DNA from: Symbiodinium natans
Lineage: Eukaryota > Sar > Dinophyceae > Suessiales > Symbiodiniaceae
NCBI GenBank assembly: GCA_905221605.1
Contig: CAJNDS010002766.1
Coordinates: 64,001-128,000 of the forward strand
Length of the DNA: 64,000 nucleotides
Direction: 5' to 3'
The translations under genes and the position numbers were made by a program. Each line of letters starts with the position of its first letter. The first letter of the stretch is position 1. Positions 40,861 through 52,849 of the stretch are shown here, one piece after another. The notes under the pieces were generated by a model that was not told the DNA's origin, did not search any database, and worked only from the letters and a program-made list of their open reading frames with translations.

Positions 40861-41194
40861 GCTCTAGTCGTCCTTAAACCCATGTTCCAACTTTCTGGAG
40901 TTTACTGTGGGGTCCCTTTAGACACGAACTGCCAGCGATGAAAAGATCCGCGTTCAGGTTTTCTTTAAGGCTGTAGGGTAATTTCGGGTTTAGGGTTTAG
41001 GGTTTCGGGTTCAGGGTTTAGGGTATATAGGTTTTTAGGAATACCGGGTTCAGGCTCTCTGGTCAGGCAGAGATGCATGCAGCATGCCAGGACCAAGACC
41101 GTCAGGAACGGCGAGGGCCTCCTCCAAGTGATGGAGCTCCTGCAAAAAACTATATGTTACTTCGAACAGCCCCACCTTCTCTTGGTAGAGATAG

Positions 41195-41350
41195 TCTGGG
41201 GTTGGGCACTCCAGGGAGACTCTGGGGCGAGGCACTCCGGGGCGGGGACCTCTGAAATTGGGCACTCCAGGGAGACTCTGGGGTTGGGCACTTCAGGGCT
41301 GCGTGAGGAGTGCACCGGGCGAGGAGAAGAGTTCCGGGCGAGGAGAAGAG
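41195..41350. repeat. Short minisatellite GGGCACTCCAGGGAGACTCT
   Basis: The segment beginning TTGGGCACTCCAGGGAGACT is repeated with variation about three times, then GGCGAGGAGAAGAGTT twice. Confidence 0.75.
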
Positions 41351-41802
41351 TTGAGTTTAACAACCTCACACCGAGGGTGGGGAAAAACCCCTAAACCCCA
41401 AACCCCAAACCCTAAACCCTAGCCCCTAACCCCTAAACCGCTTCCGGCAGCTTCCCACTCTTGTGCAGATCCCTCCCGAACTTCACCCTGACCCTCCACT
41501 CCTGCAGTTGATTGAGGGAATCATGGCCAGACCGGGCGCCAGCGGGGCCATCTCGGAATCGTCCTCTGCCCTACTGGAGGGAATCGTGTCAGGTCCAGGC
41601 CAAAATGGCTCGAGACCAGGACGCAACCCGGAGAATCCAGCACGTGAAGGCGCGCCCATGCTGCATGAACCAGGCCATTTAGCCCATAAAGGAGGGACGG
41701 CAAACCACCTGTTGGATCCCTGCTTAGAGGTTCAGAGTCGCAGTTAGAACCCACACTTAGAAGCCCGAAACCCCAAACCCCAAACCCTAAACCCTGCAAC
41801 CT

Positions 41803-41856
41803 GCTTCACGTGCTCGCGCTTCCAGTGCAGCTGCGACTCGTAGCTCAGATGCCTGG
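41803..41856 (-). CDS. Exon-like island, HLSYESQLHWKREHVKQV
   Basis: Clear coding-type minus-strand stretch bounded by telomere-like tracts. Gene not recognised. The 300-bp block to its left (41440-41750) is open on both strands and cannot be assigned. Confidence 0.35.
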
Positions 41857-42527
41857 TTTAGGGTTTAGGGTTTAGGGTTTAGGTTTAGGGGTCTCTCCAG
41901 GGTCCCGGGAGACATTCGCGTTAAGGTTCATGGAACTTCTCAACCCACGCATCACCGTACTTAAAATCCTATGAGGGTACCAAAAAGCGACTTTGAGTTG
42001 TTTAGGGTTTAGGGCCTTTAGGGTTGAGGGTTGAGGGGTTTAGGGTTTAGGGTGTAGGGCGTAGCCCCCATACTTGAGGTAGGGCCGCAAACTAGGAGGA
42101 AGAGACAGAACAACCGAGACTCCCAACACGAACCTTTAACCTGTGTAGATTATTCTCCACTCGCCACATAGTCACCCTTCAACCAGTAGTAACTTAGGGC
42201 AGCAGAGTGGCCCATTCGGGTTTCATGGGGCTGGGTCCCCGTAACCCAAAGCCCTAAACCCTAAACCCTAAGCCCAAAGCCCTAAACCCTAAACCCTAAA
42301 CCCGAAACCCAATTTAGGGCCTAGGGCTTTCTTTCGCTGTCGCGAAAATCCTGAGGTGGGGGCTGATATTGGCAACCGCTGCACCGGCTGAAGAGAGGGC
42401 ACCTGGTACTCAAAGGAGCTTCGGGTCTATCGGGTTTAGGGTTTAGGGTTTAGGGCTTAGGGTTTAGGGTTGAGCGTTTAGTGTTTCGGGTCTGGGGGTT
42501 AGGGTTCAGGGTTTAGGGTTTTAGGGC

Positions 42528-42935
42528 TTATAGGGTTTTAATTCTAAGGGTTCGGGTGTAGGCTGAGCCCCAAACCCCTAAGCCCTGCAAAGCCTGTAGC
42601 CATTCCAAGGTCGTCTCATGAGACCCTGTTTCGGTTTCGGGCGCTAGACCGAGTTCATGAATGGCAATGGACATAGAGGCTCGACGTGAAACATCCTTTG
42701 CAAGCAGTGCGTCTCCCCTAAGCCTCCATGTACCCATATAGTAGAAACTTGGGCCTTAAAGGGGTTCCTATAGAATACCTTAAGGCCTGAGTATCTACTA
42801 TAAGGGTACACGGAGCCTTAGGGTTCGGGTTCAGGGTTGAAGGCAGACCGCTGCGCGCCTTGGCTCCACTCGCTCGGGCGAGGCTTCGACAACGCGGCAG
42901 AGGCGAGCCTGTCAACGCTGGCCCTGAGACCCTCG
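42528..42935 (-). CDS. Two exon islands of an unrecognised gene split by a MITE-bearing intron
   Basis: Upstream island 42935-42841 reads LRASVDRLASAALSKPRPSE. Downstream island (about 42712-42580) reads ALLAKDVSRRASMSIAIHEL then GLAPETETGSHETTLEWLQA. The intron between them contains family A copy 4. No family match. Confidence 0.45.
42719..42820. mobile_element. MITE-like palindrome, family A copy 4
   Basis: TAAGCCTCCATGTACCC start and GGGTACACGGAGCCTTA end. The element sits between two minus-strand exon islands (42935-42841 and 42737-42528), so it lies in an intron. Confidence 0.75.
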
Positions 42936-43074
42936 GCCCTAAACGCTAAATACCCTAAACCCTGAACCTCAACCCTAAATACCCTAACCCTGAATACCCT
43001 AAACCCTAAATACCCTAATCCCTAAATACCCCGAACCCTACATACTACCCTAAACCCTAAATACCCTCAGCCCT

Positions 43075-43600
43075 GAACGCACCGTTTCCACTCAGCAGCT
43101 ATTTGCTGAGGGAACTGCCCCTAAACCCTCAACCCTAAACCCTAAGCCTAAACCCTAAACCCTGAACCCTAAACCCCCCCCCCCCCATATTAAGGGACCA
43201 ACTAGGGCATCCCGTAGATTTTTTGCCTCGGGCCTCAGATCGGCTCCGGTAGTTGCGAACAATCCGCACCCTGGCGCAGGAACTTATGCGGCAGGGTTTA
43301 GGGTTTAGGGTTTAGGGTTTAGGGGTTAAGGGTTTAAGGTTTAGGGTTCAGAGTTCAGGGTTCAGGGTTTAGAGTTTAAGGTTTAGGGAGGCCATCTTTG
43401 CAACCGGGAGGTTTTCGGGTGGGTAGGGCTTGTTAGGACTTTCTTAGGGTTTGGGGTTTTCAGGGTTTTGAGGGCTTTTAGGGCTTCTAGGGTTGTTCAG
43501 GGATTTAGGGCTTGGGCCAACCAGGGGCTTCATGGGAACTAGAGGCCCTTGGTCCCTAAATTTGGTCGTCCACAGCTCGTCATCCTGTGAACCCGTTTTA
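43075..43600 (-). CDS. Series of short exon-like islands
   Basis: Minus-strand islands at about 43132-43080 (QFPQQIAAEWKRCVQ), 43290-43210 (ARVRIVRNYRSRSEARGKK) and 43600-43535 (DDELWTTKFRDQGP), with telomere-like tracts between. Product unknown. Confidence 0.3.
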
Positions 43601-43675
43601 GGGTTTAGGGTTTAGGGTTTAGGGTTTAGGGTTTAGGGTTTAGGGTTTAGGGTTTAGGGTTTAGGGTTAGGGTTT

Positions 43676-43818
43676 ACTTGGAGGTTCAGGGTACGTAGCA
43701 ACCCAATCAGAAGTGCAGAAATGTCTACCTATACGCCCCTTTTTCGTACCCTAATAGGGCTTTCGTTTGGGTATAAGTACAGTAAGATTTTGGTTACTAA
43801 GTACCCTGAACCTTCAAG
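43676..43818. mobile_element. MITE-like palindrome, family B copy 4
   Basis: ACTTGGAGGTTCAGGGTACG start, AGTACCCTGAACCTTCAAG end. Confidence 0.72.
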
Positions 43819-44160
43819 GCATGTCGTGTGGCTTCACTGCTTCTGGGTCAGAGTTCGGACTCGCAAAAACCGGCCAAATGGACAGGGGCTTCGACTCTCT
43901 GAATGTTGTTCGAAAGGGTCTCTAACCCCCCCCCCCCTCCCCGAATTTGCCGGCAACACTGAACCAGCTCGCGTGGGAGTGCCCCGAATATCATGACCTC
44001 GGGCAAGCGCGACGCATCAGAGGAATGCTCCAAGCAAGAAGATAACTTCATCACACAATGCTTCGACAGATGTGTAGGCAGTCCAGTCTGGTGCGCCAGG
44101 CAGTCAGTGTAAACCCTAAACCCTAAACCCTAAAAGGTTCGTTGCTTCCCGATCGTCCCT

Positions 44161-44391
44161 ACTTGGAGGTTCAGGGTACTTGCAACCCAACTAGAAGTGC
44201 AGTTATACCCCACTTCTAGGCCCCTTAAGTACCCCAATATGGCTTTAATTGGGTTATAAGTACAGTTAACATTGGGTTCAACCCTAAACCCTAAACCCTA
44301 AACCCTAAACCCTAAACCCTAAACCCTAAACCCTAAATTGGGTTCGATGTACAGTTCTACTTGGGTTACGAAGTACCCTGAACCTCCAAGT
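44161..44391. mobile_element. MITE-like palindrome, family B copy 5, split by a CCCTAAA tract
   Basis: The ends ACTTGGAGGTTCAGGGTAC and GTACCCTGAACCTCCAAGT are complementary. A tract of eight CCCTAAA units (about 44280-44336) interrupts the right half and is bordered on both sides by ATTGGGTTC. The same box also occurs elsewhere in the family, so this could be a target duplication or an older internal repeat. Confidence 0.78.
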
Positions 44392-44807
44392 ACCTGAAGC
44401 TCTGACCACCCATCTCGTCGGCCCAAGGCGACCAAGAGCCTTGCGTTGCATTGTCCGGCTCCTACATCCCTTCGGGATTACATGCAGGGTTTAGGGCTTG
44501 AGGTCGAAACCCTAAACCCTACACCCTAACCCCTAAACCTAAAAACCCTAAACCCTAAAACCTAAACCCTAAACCCGGAGGGGTTGAGTTTAGGGTTCTG
44601 AAGACCGAGGGGTTGTTATCTAAACTATGGCTCATTTTGGGGAGGCTCCCCACGAAGGGACCGTCATTCAGACTATATCGTCTTAGACACGACTTGGACT
44701 TGCGCGGCTTCAGCGCGCGGGGCTGCCAGCAAAATACAGGGTTTAGGGTTCAGTTTCTGATTTAGAGTTTGGGGTTGAGGGTTTGGGGGTTTAGGTAGGG
44801 TTTAGCC

Positions 44808-44895
44808 GAGGCCTCAACACGTGCAACAAGAAACGAAACCGCATGGGGGTCCCAGGTGGGGTCCCACAGAACCTTCCGAGCAGACTTATCAGCTT
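44808..44895 (-). CDS. Exon-like island, KVLWDPTWDPHAVSFLVARV
   Basis: Convincing coding-type sequence on the minus strand. Gene not recognised. Confidence 0.42.
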
Positions 44896-45278
44896 AAGGT
44901 TGGGGTTTGAAGGCTCTAGCGTTTAGGGGTTTCGGGGCTTCGGGGCTTCGGGTTTTGGGCTAGGTAGGAAAACATCAAACATCAAGCCCGCCCATAGACT
45001 AGCACACAGAAGGGCGGGTTTAGCACCATCAGACGGTGTGACAGGTCCCCCCGGTCTTTGGAAATATCCCAAGTCTGAATACCCATATTAATATATATGT
45101 ATATATATATATATATACATATACATATACAAGCAGATCCCATTCCAATAAAGGTGAGCAGGTGACAACCAGAAAGTAGGTGAAAAGAGTAGGGTTTTAA
45201 GTGCATGGCGCAGCCAGCAATGGTTCGCAAGACCCTAAACCCTAAACCCCAAAATCCTCCAAATTAAAATGGCCACGT

Positions 45279-45386
45279 CGGGGTTTACGCAAGTAGGGGT
45301 ACCTTATTTGGGTCCTGATTAGAAGGGAATCCTACTATTTTGGGGGTTCCTATTCGGGGTCCCATATTTTCGTCAACCCCCATGTG
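45279..45386. mobile_element. MITE-like palindrome, family D copy 4
   Basis: GGGGTTTACGCAAGTAGGGG start and TTTCGTCAACCCCCAT end. The internal sequence is like copy 2 (AGAAGGGAAT). Confidence 0.6.
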
Positions 45387-45546
45387 ATTTTCAGGCCTGA
45401 CCGGAGCTGGTGAGCGTCTCTGTTCGCAGCTCAAGGACATCGCCCTCCTGGGGTTTAGGGTTTCGGGTTTAGGGTTTAGGGTTTCGGGTTTAGGTTTAGG
45501 GTTTAGGGTTTAAGTTTGTTTTTGGGGGGGGGTGCTCGACATTGTT

Positions 45547-45643
45547 TGGGACGTTCTCCCTTAGGCTCGCAGTCCTTCACAGGGACTAGAGTGCCCCCTT
45601 ATTCCTCCCCACTAAGGACTGTTACGATAAGGGGGAGCCCAAG
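45547..45643. mobile_element. MITE-like palindrome, family C copy 5
   Basis: TTCTCCCTTAGGCTCGCAGT start and AAGGACTGTTACGATAAGGG end, with a central poly-C-rich part. Confidence 0.6.
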
Positions 45644-45654
45644 GCATTGTCCTC

Positions 45655-45735
45655 CTTTGCCGGAAGCCTGCTTGTGTTGGGCAAAAAAACCCACACGATG
45701 ACAGCTTCGTTTCGCTTCTGCTCTGGAAGCCTTCG
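45655..45735 (-). CDS. Exon-like island, PEQKRNEAVIVWVFLPNTSR
   Basis: Minus-strand island just above family C copy 5. Not recognised. The stretch 46000-46320 above it is AT-rich with no gene visible. Confidence 0.33.
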
Positions 45736-47228
45736 GGTTTAGGGTTTAGGGTTTGGGGTTTAGGGTTTGGGGTTTAGGGTTTGGGGTTTAGGGGCCCTAA
45801 ACCTACGTTTCTCCGCCAATTCCCCCACCCTGCTAAATCTTAACCTAAACCCTACATCCCTCAATCCCTGAAGCCTCAACTCCAAACCCTAAACCCTAAA
45901 CCCCCCGCCCTGCTGAGGGCACCTTGACAGGAGGCCCAGAAGCGGAGGCCCGTAGGGGCCGACACCTCGCGAGGTCGCGGCATATGGTGAGAGCTCGGTG
46001 TGGTGTTCCCTGAATAACAAGATATCACAATATACGAATAATAAACCATATAACAACATAGTAGCAACAATAGTAATAGTACGACAAGTAGTATATTAGC
46101 AGCTTATGAACAAGGTCATGAGAATACTAGGATAGGAATCTAATAGAAGAGTCATGAAAGTCATAACCAAACTGAAAACATCTATCCTAAGGATCATGTA
46201 TAAATAGTACTAGATACATAAGCACAGAAATTGTACTAAGGACTCCAATAAGGCTCCCCTAACTTCGGAAAGCCCCTGTCTTGAGGCCCCCACAAAGCTA
46301 AGCAGAATCCCAAAACCGCTGTGCTGTTAAGCCTGCCTTACGCCTGAGGGTGCGGAATTATAGGGTTTAGGGTATAGGTAATGGGTAAAGGGTGATTAGG
46401 GTTTAGGGTTTAGGGTAATTGGGTATTTGGGGTAATTAGGGAAATTAGGGTAATTAGGGTTCAGGGCGTATCGGGTTGTCGGGTGAAGCAATCACCTCCT
46501 GAGCCCATTTCCCGGCGACCTCGCCGCGGGTGCCCACAGCGCGCCGCGCAGGGCAGAGCCTCAGACAGGCGGAGACTGTCACCATATTTTACCGTACTAG
46601 CAATCATCGAAAAAGCATGATAAGATAGCTAGAAAGCATTCGATAATCATCATAGCAACACTATTACTCACAATTGTCTGCCTCACTGGTGCTCGCGATT
46701 TCAAGAAGCCCCTAAACCCTGAACCCCAAACCTTAAACCCCAAACCCCAACCCTAAACCCTAAACCCTAAACCCGAAACCCTAAACCCTAAATCCCAAGC
46801 CCTAAACCCTTCAGGCAGGTCTCGGCCTGCGAGGGGACGGCCTGCCAGGCCCAGCGGCGAGCCCCTGAAGGAGAAAAGCTGCAAGAGAGGCAGGGTTTGG
46901 GGTTTAGGGTTTAGGGTTCAGGGTTCAGGGTTTAGGGTTTAGGTTTAGGGCTTAGGGCTTCGGGCTTAGGGCTTAGGGTTTCCAACCCTGTCTCAACTCA
47001 CACCGTAGAACCCTCTCATGCCATCCCAGTATGTGAGCTCATGCCATCCCAGTACGCTTCAAGGCCCTCCCCCCCCGCCCCCCCCCCGCCCCTGCCCGCC
47101 CCACGCCCTCCCCCGCCCTCCCCACACCCTGCCCACTCACGCTCCCCCCCCCCCCCCCCCCCCGACGGCCTCTGTGCCATGGCATTGCTCACAGCTGGTG
47201 TTGAGATGTAGGCGATGATGGTCTATGG

Positions 47229-47301
47229 TCTTGGGGTAGTTTTATGATCCCTGTGTAAGGGAGGTATAAGGGACCATATCAAGGGCCCATGAAACTACCC
47301 G
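47229..47301. mobile_element. Palindromic element, family E copy 1
   Basis: GGGTAGTTTTATGATCCCTG start and GGGCCCATGAAACTACCC end. Confidence 0.6.
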
Positions 47302-47617
47302 TAGATATGGAAGGTGCCTGAACCACTACGGCGCTACTATGGGAACTCCCCGAAGGCGTGCTCTAGGCTGGCCCTTAAACCCCTCCGAAAAAAGTCTCTA
47401 AACATCAATCCGCCTAAACCCAATAAAGGGAGAACACCAAGATATCCCTAGGGCCTACCTAGAGCCTTCACTACAAAAGCATGGGGCTGCCGTGCTTCTC
47501 GTCTTGCTGGCCGAAGCCTTAACTCAACAATGGTGGCGCTGCCAAGGCTCTACAAGCCCTCAATCCCTAAAAACCCGAAGCCCTAAACCCCAAACCCTAA
47601 TTAAACCCTAAACCTCC

Positions 47618-47715
47618 TTCAAGGGGGATGCTAAGAAGCCCTTGTGTTCGTCGAGGCTCGCAACACTCCCTTTGGAGCAAGTGATCCTGACTTCGGTTCG
47701 GGGCTCCTTCCGTAG
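47618..47715 (-). CDS. Exon-like island, [20 protein letters not shown]
   Basis: Continues [10 protein letters not shown]. Gene not recognised. The next upstream island (48057-48008) begins MRGPQPSVGEAGSEEK and ends at a GTGAGT donor, so it could be a first exon. Confidence 0.42.
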
Positions 47716-47822
47716 AATATGCACACATTGGGGTCGAACTGATATACTGACATGCACATATTGAATACTGTATAGTGAAAGGACATACATATGCATATAC
47801 ATATATATGTATATGTATATAA

Positions 47823-47869
<47 letters not shown>

Positions 47870-48214
47870 TATGTGTATGTATGTATATATATATATGTAT
47901 ATAGATATATCTATATCTACGGTGAATGGAGCATTGGACCCAACAGTGGGAGGTACCTTCTTTTCTTCACGCCTTGGCAAGTCACTTTCGCAGAGGCAAG
48001 CACTAGGCACTCACCTTCTCTTCGCTGCCGGCCTCGCCAACACTAGGTTGAGGGCCTCGCATTCTTAGGGCAGTTTCATGGCTTCTTTAAAAGGGCCCTT
48101 ATACACCCTATAAAACCCAAGGGCGGATACTTCAGAACCCGCTAATGTAAAGAAGGTAAGGACCACATGAAGGGACCACAGGCTACCCTCAGATAAATGT
48201 TAGGGGCCAGGGTT

Positions 48215-48315
48215 TGGTGACAAAGTTTTGGATGAGGCTGTCGTCGTGGCATGAACTCAAAGAACGCGTTCCCACCTGCGTCGAACAGACGATGCCGCGA
48301 CTCGTTCACCTAGCC
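48215..48315 (-). CDS. Exon-like island, SRHRLFDAGGNAFFEFMPRR
   Basis: Minus-strand coding-type sequence in a stretch with few repeats (48190-48450). Product unknown. Confidence 0.38.
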
Positions 48316-49009
48316 ATGCACCAACAAGGACTTGGTTTAAAAAACCTCTTCTGCTAGGACTTTCTGGAGGACCCTCTGATGCTACTGGCTTTTTCAGACA
48401 CCCTCTTCAGGTCGGAAAGAACCCTCATCCTTTGCTTCTTGGACTTTGTCTAGGACTCACAGGGTTTAGGTTTATAGGTTGTTTTTTCTGGTCTATGGAG
48501 CTTGGAGGGTTTGGAGGTTAATAGAGTTTGAAGGCTTTAGCGGGTGTATGCGCTGTAAGGCTTCCCAAGCCCCTTGGGACCACACTCTAGCCAAGCCCTG
48601 GCGGAGGCCCCGCTTGGGGTGTGGTGTGGTTGGTTTTAGGGTATCGGGTATCGGGCTTAAGGCCGAGGGCTTTTAAAGTTCTAGGGTTTAAGTCCTGCAC
48701 GCTACAGCACGCCATGAACCGCCCCCTTGGAACGAAAACCCAAAAGCATACACCCCGAAGCCCCAAAACCCAAACAACCCAAGACTAGACCCTAAACCCC
48801 CTAAACCCTAAACCCTGAACCCCCGTAACCCTCAACCCCTAAACCCTAAACCCTAAAACCCTAAACCTCCTTAACCCTAAACCCTAAACCCTAAACCCTG
48901 ACACCTTAAACCCAAACACCCATAGGCACGGTACTCAAACTTCTGAGACCCCAAGCGCTGTTTGGCGGATGAGGCGCGGCGCTGAAGTTGGGGGACCTGA
49001 GCTTGAGGG

Positions 49010-49440
49010 GGTTTAGGGTTTAGGGTTTAGGGTTTAGGGTTTAGGGTTTAGGGTTTAGGGTTTAGGGTTTAGGGTTTAGGGTTTAGGGTTTAGGGCTCTC
49101 GGGTGCAGGGTTTTAGGTGTTCAAGGGTTAGGGCTTTAATGTTTAGGGTTTAGGGTTTAGGGCTCTAGAATTTAGCGCTCTTTGGGGTTTAGGGCTCTAG
49201 GGTTTGGGGTTTAGGGCTCTGGGGATTGGGGTTTACGGCTCTAGGGTTGCGCTAGGGTTTGAAGCTCTTGGGTTGAGGGTTTCAGGCTGTAGGGTTTAGG
49301 GCTCTGTGGGATTGGGGCTTAGGGTTTTGGGCTCTTGGGTTTAGGGTTTAGGGCTAGGGTTTCGGGCTCTTGGGTTTAGGGTTTAGGGCTAGGGTTTAGG
49401 GCTTTTCGGGGTCTTAGGTTTGGGGTGTAGGGAGTAAGGG
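49010..49440 (+). repeat. TTTAGGG tract passing into degenerate GGCTCTAGGGTTT units
   Basis: Eleven perfect units (49014-49092), then about 340 bp of decayed units with a longer period built on GGGCTCTAGGGTTTAGG. No gene. Confidence 0.88.
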
Positions 49441-49754
49441 TGCAGGAGGCCTCTTGAAAGGCCAACATCTGGGCAGCTGGGGCTTGCCCCTGGGTTTAGG
49501 GTTTAGGGTTCTTAGGGTTTGAGGCTACTTGGAAGCCCTTCTAACTTCGTAAGTGGGCTAGTAAGTTGGGTTTTGGGCTAAGGGCACCTTATTAAATGTC
49601 TTACATCACCCATTCTGGTACCTCCACCCTAAACCCCAAAAGAACCCAGCGGATGCTTCAGCATGCAACTGCCAGGCGCCGGCGTAGGCAGACGTTCGCC
49701 CACCAGAGGTGACGAACCTCGTCAGTTTTGAGCAACCTTCTTAGGGGGTCTTAG

Positions 49755-49962
49755 GGTTTTAGGGTTTAGGGTTTAGGGTTTAAGGTTTAGGGTTTAGGGT
49801 TTAGGGTTTAGGGTTTAGGGTTTAGGGTTTAGGGTTTAGGGTAGGAATTGTTGATGCAACGTCTCTTGTTCGGGGGCTGATGTAAGAAGGTAATCACGAA
49901 GCAAAGAAGTCGGCCCAAACCCGACATCCTCGAGTCTTTGCGGGGCCCATATTTGGCGCTGC
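49755..49962. other. TTTAGGG tract and adjoining minus-strand exon-like island
   Basis: The tract is at 49755-49843. The island 49962-49848 reads QRQIWAPQRLEDVGFGPTSL then LRDYLLTSAPEQETLHQQF on the minus strand. Another island is at 49725-49655 (SGGRTSAYAGAWQLHAEASA). Gene unknown. Confidence 0.4.
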
Positions 49963-50631
49963 AATCTCAAGCCCAAAGCCCTGAAACCCGAATACTAAAC
50001 CCCAAACCCTGAACCCTAAACCCTAAACCCCGAAACCCTCAACTGAAAGTCTCGCAGTCTGTGGTTTTGGGGGTTTGGGATTTACCACGGTTTTGGGGTC
50101 TCTGGCTTGGAGCATTTAGGGTTTTAGGGTTTAGGGCTTGGGTTGTGGTTTAGGGCTTGGGTTTGGGCCCACAACTTCCTCCAGCACTGCCTACCTAGAC
50201 CCTTTAACCCCTAAACCTAACCCTGTTTTGGGGCGGCTTTGGGAAGAAATTAAAGGTACTAGGAAGCCTCCAACAGGGATTCCAATACAGCCTTAGCATA
50301 GGAATATCCCTTAAACCGTCCTGGGACCCCATGTACAAGCCTTAAACCGTAGAGCCTAAAAAACCCTAAACCCTAACCCTAAACCCTAAACCCTAAACCC
50401 TAAACCCTAACCCATAACGGGGTTTTTGGAGCCTCAGGACTCTGGGCCGCAGGCTCGATAGCCCGGCCCTTGCCATCCACCGGCCGGCTGGAACCCTTTG
50501 CCTTAGGGTTCGGGGTTCAGGGTTCAGGGTCTAGGATTCAGGGTTCAGGGTTTAGGGTCTAGGGTTTCGGGTAGAGATGGGTATGGGGCTAGGGGTTTAG
50601 GGTGCGGAGAGATCCTACATTTCTTAGAGTT

Positions 50632-50880
50632 TAGGATCCACTCCCGCGTATGGGGTTTCGGGTCTTCAGCGCGACATCGTGCGCCGTAGGAACAAAGGAA
50701 TGCCCAAGCTTTGGTACGCCCATCGTCCGAGAGTCAGGCCCAACGATAGTGGAAAAGCCAAGTCCTCTAGGCTGCTGCACAAGCTGAAGAGGAGCAAAAC
50801 CCTTAAAACCTAACCCCGGGCAAGACATCTCCATGAAATGATGGTCTTCGAGGGTCCTTCGGGACAAGGCCAGCCTGCAA
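50632..50880 (-). CDS. Long exon-like island, unrecognised
   Basis: About 80 codons open on the minus strand, including LGFSTIVGPDSRTMGVPKLG and HSFVPTAHDVALKTR. The largest island of the 40-55 kb segment. The next block (50950-51250) is open on both strands for 80 codons and remains unassigned. Confidence 0.4.
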
Positions 50881-51282
50881 CTTTCCATTTCCAGGATCCC
50901 CCTAAACCCTAAACCCTACAGCCTAAAGCCCAAACCCTAAACCCTCAACCAACAAGGTGTAGGGTAGGGTTTAGGAGCTCAAGGTTTAGGGGGTTGGCCT
51001 TTCCAAGACTTGTGAAGGCGCTGCGTTTTAAAAGACCAACGTTATACCGGAAGGTGAGCAAGTGCTCTTCCAAAAGAAAAGAGTTCCGCTGCTCTTGGTG
51101 TGAGGATAACGTGCTGATGGTTGATGAAGTAGTCCGCCCATCTTTTGACCACTCCGTACAACAGAGCCGCGTGGTCAACTCCTACAACAAGGCAAACTCT
51201 GGCGATCGACCTTCAGAAGTATACATGGCTACATGCATTCTCTACTGATCCACCTCTGGAGAAACCCCAAACCCCCCAACAC

Positions 51283-51365
51283 TTGGGAGGTTCCCCCTTC
51301 TACTAACAGTCCTTAATAGGGGTCATAATCGGGGGTACTATAATCCCTATGAAGTACGGCTATTT
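51283..51365. mobile_element. MITE-like palindrome, family C copy 6
   Basis: GTTCCCCCTTCTACTAACAG start with AGTCCTTAATAGGGG. The complementary 3' half is partly decayed. Confidence 0.5.
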
Positions 51366-52528
51366 TTTGTTAGCCGATGATCCCCCCGAGCCTTGGATAC
51401 TTGGCGGCGTCTGCACCAGCCTTGCAGGCGAGGCAGATGACGCCACGGAGGCTGCGATGGAGTTTCGCAACCTAAGCACCAGGGTTTAGGGCTTAGGGTT
51501 TTGGGGTGTTTAGGGTTTAGGGGTGTCCTTTTTTGCTGGCGTTCTGTCTTGGGACCCCATACCCCTAAACCCCCTAAGCCCCCTAAACCCCCTAAATCAC
51601 TGGGGGGCCTCGTCTTGGTCAAGGGGGTCGCACATTTCAATGTCATTTTGAAAGGCTGAAATAGTCTGTCTCAGACCCTGGGCCGAAACTCTGACCGCCC
51701 CTTTGAGAGGGAAAATTTTCCAAAAATCCGTTGGAGTGCGGCCGCCTTAAACGCTCGTGGTGGGTAAAAAGTGTTCGGTGTCCCTCCACAGTCATAGCTG
51801 GGCTTCGCGTTTGTCGAACCTGTCGAGGCTACTTTGCATCCCAACCTTCACAGCTTCCGGGCCAAATCATAGCAAGCCCCCTGAACCCTAAACCCTAAAC
51901 CCTCAACCCTAAACCCTCAACCCTAAACCCTAAGAACTCCTCAGAGCGTGCATGCAGCCAGGGAAGCGGCAGCTGCGGGCGTCAGGTCACAGCAGCGTTC
52001 CTGCTGCCAATGTTTCGAGGGGTTTCGGGGCTTAGGGTTTAGGGGTTTGGGGCTTGGGGTTTAGGGTTTAGGGTTTGGGGTCTAGGGCTTAGGGTTGAGG
52101 GTTTAGGGGTTTAGGGTTTAGGGGTTGAGGGTTTACGGTTTGGGTTTGCGGGTTTAGGGGTTTAGGGGTTTAGGATTTAGGGTTTAGGGTTTAGTAGGGG
52201 CCATAGCCCAGCAAGCATGCCAGACGCACCTGCGGGTGAATCGCAGCCTGGAACAACCTTGGCCCAAGTAGGCAGAGACAGAAGGGTTTAGGGTGTAGGG
52301 TTTAGGGTTTAGGGTTTAGGGTTTGGGGTTTGGGGTTTGGGGTTTGGGGTTTAGGGTTTGCACCGCTTCAGGGGCCAGGACTGATTCCAAGGGAACCCTG
52401 CTGGGAGGTGTGGGGCTTAGGGTTTAGGTTTAGGGGTTTAGGCGTTAGGGACCTCATATCTCGGGCTTCATGCTCGGAACAAATGGCGGCGCGGCATCAC
52501 GAGATGTTGGATTGTTTTGTTGCGCAGA

Positions 52529-52610
52529 ACCCTTCTGAAATCGAACCCTAAGCCCTAAACCCTAAACCCTAAACCCTAAACCCTAAACCCTAAACCCTTC
52601 TGAATTCGAA
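52529..52610. repeat. CCCTAAA tract bordered by a 17-bp direct repeat
   Basis: ACCCTTCTGAAATCGAA (52529-52545) and ACCCTTCTGAATTCGAA (52594-52610) enclose about seven CCCTAAA units. On the minus strand both flanks look exonic (CPKPRLRCFEFRR upstream, SAQQNNPTSRDAAPPFVPS downstream), so the tract is an intron with a long target duplication. Confidence 0.82.
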
Positions 52611-52699
52611 ACAGCGCAGCCTTGGCTTAGGACACTTCGTCAGCAACCCAGTTGCCGACCTGAGCGAGACACGACACGCCCATACCTGCGACCACAAGC

Positions 52700-52838
52700 A
52701 GGGAGGGTTTAGGGTTTAGGGTTTGGGGTTTGGGGTTTAGGGGTTTAGGGTTTAGGGGTTTAGGGGTTTAGGGGTTTAGGGGTTTAGGGGTTTAGGGGTT
52801 TAGGGGTTTAGGGGTTTAGGGGTTTAGGGGTTTAGGGT
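52700..52838 (+). repeat. Tract with the 8-mer TTTAGGGG
   Basis: About thirteen consecutive TTTAGGGG units after a few TTTAGGG/TTTGGGG units. An example of local spread of a variant. Confidence 0.93.
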
Positions 52839-52849
52839 TTAGGATCGCT

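Noticed and set aside
43992-44111. Small plus-strand frame MTSGKRDASEECSKQEDNFI to a stop, Cys-rich
   Set aside because: Minus-strand frames over the same bases are equally open and the neighbours are minus-strand; left unassigned.
47597-48068. Tyr/Ile-rich frames on both strands
   Set aside because: They are a TATA/TATG microsatellite; only the flanking minus-strand islands look exonic.
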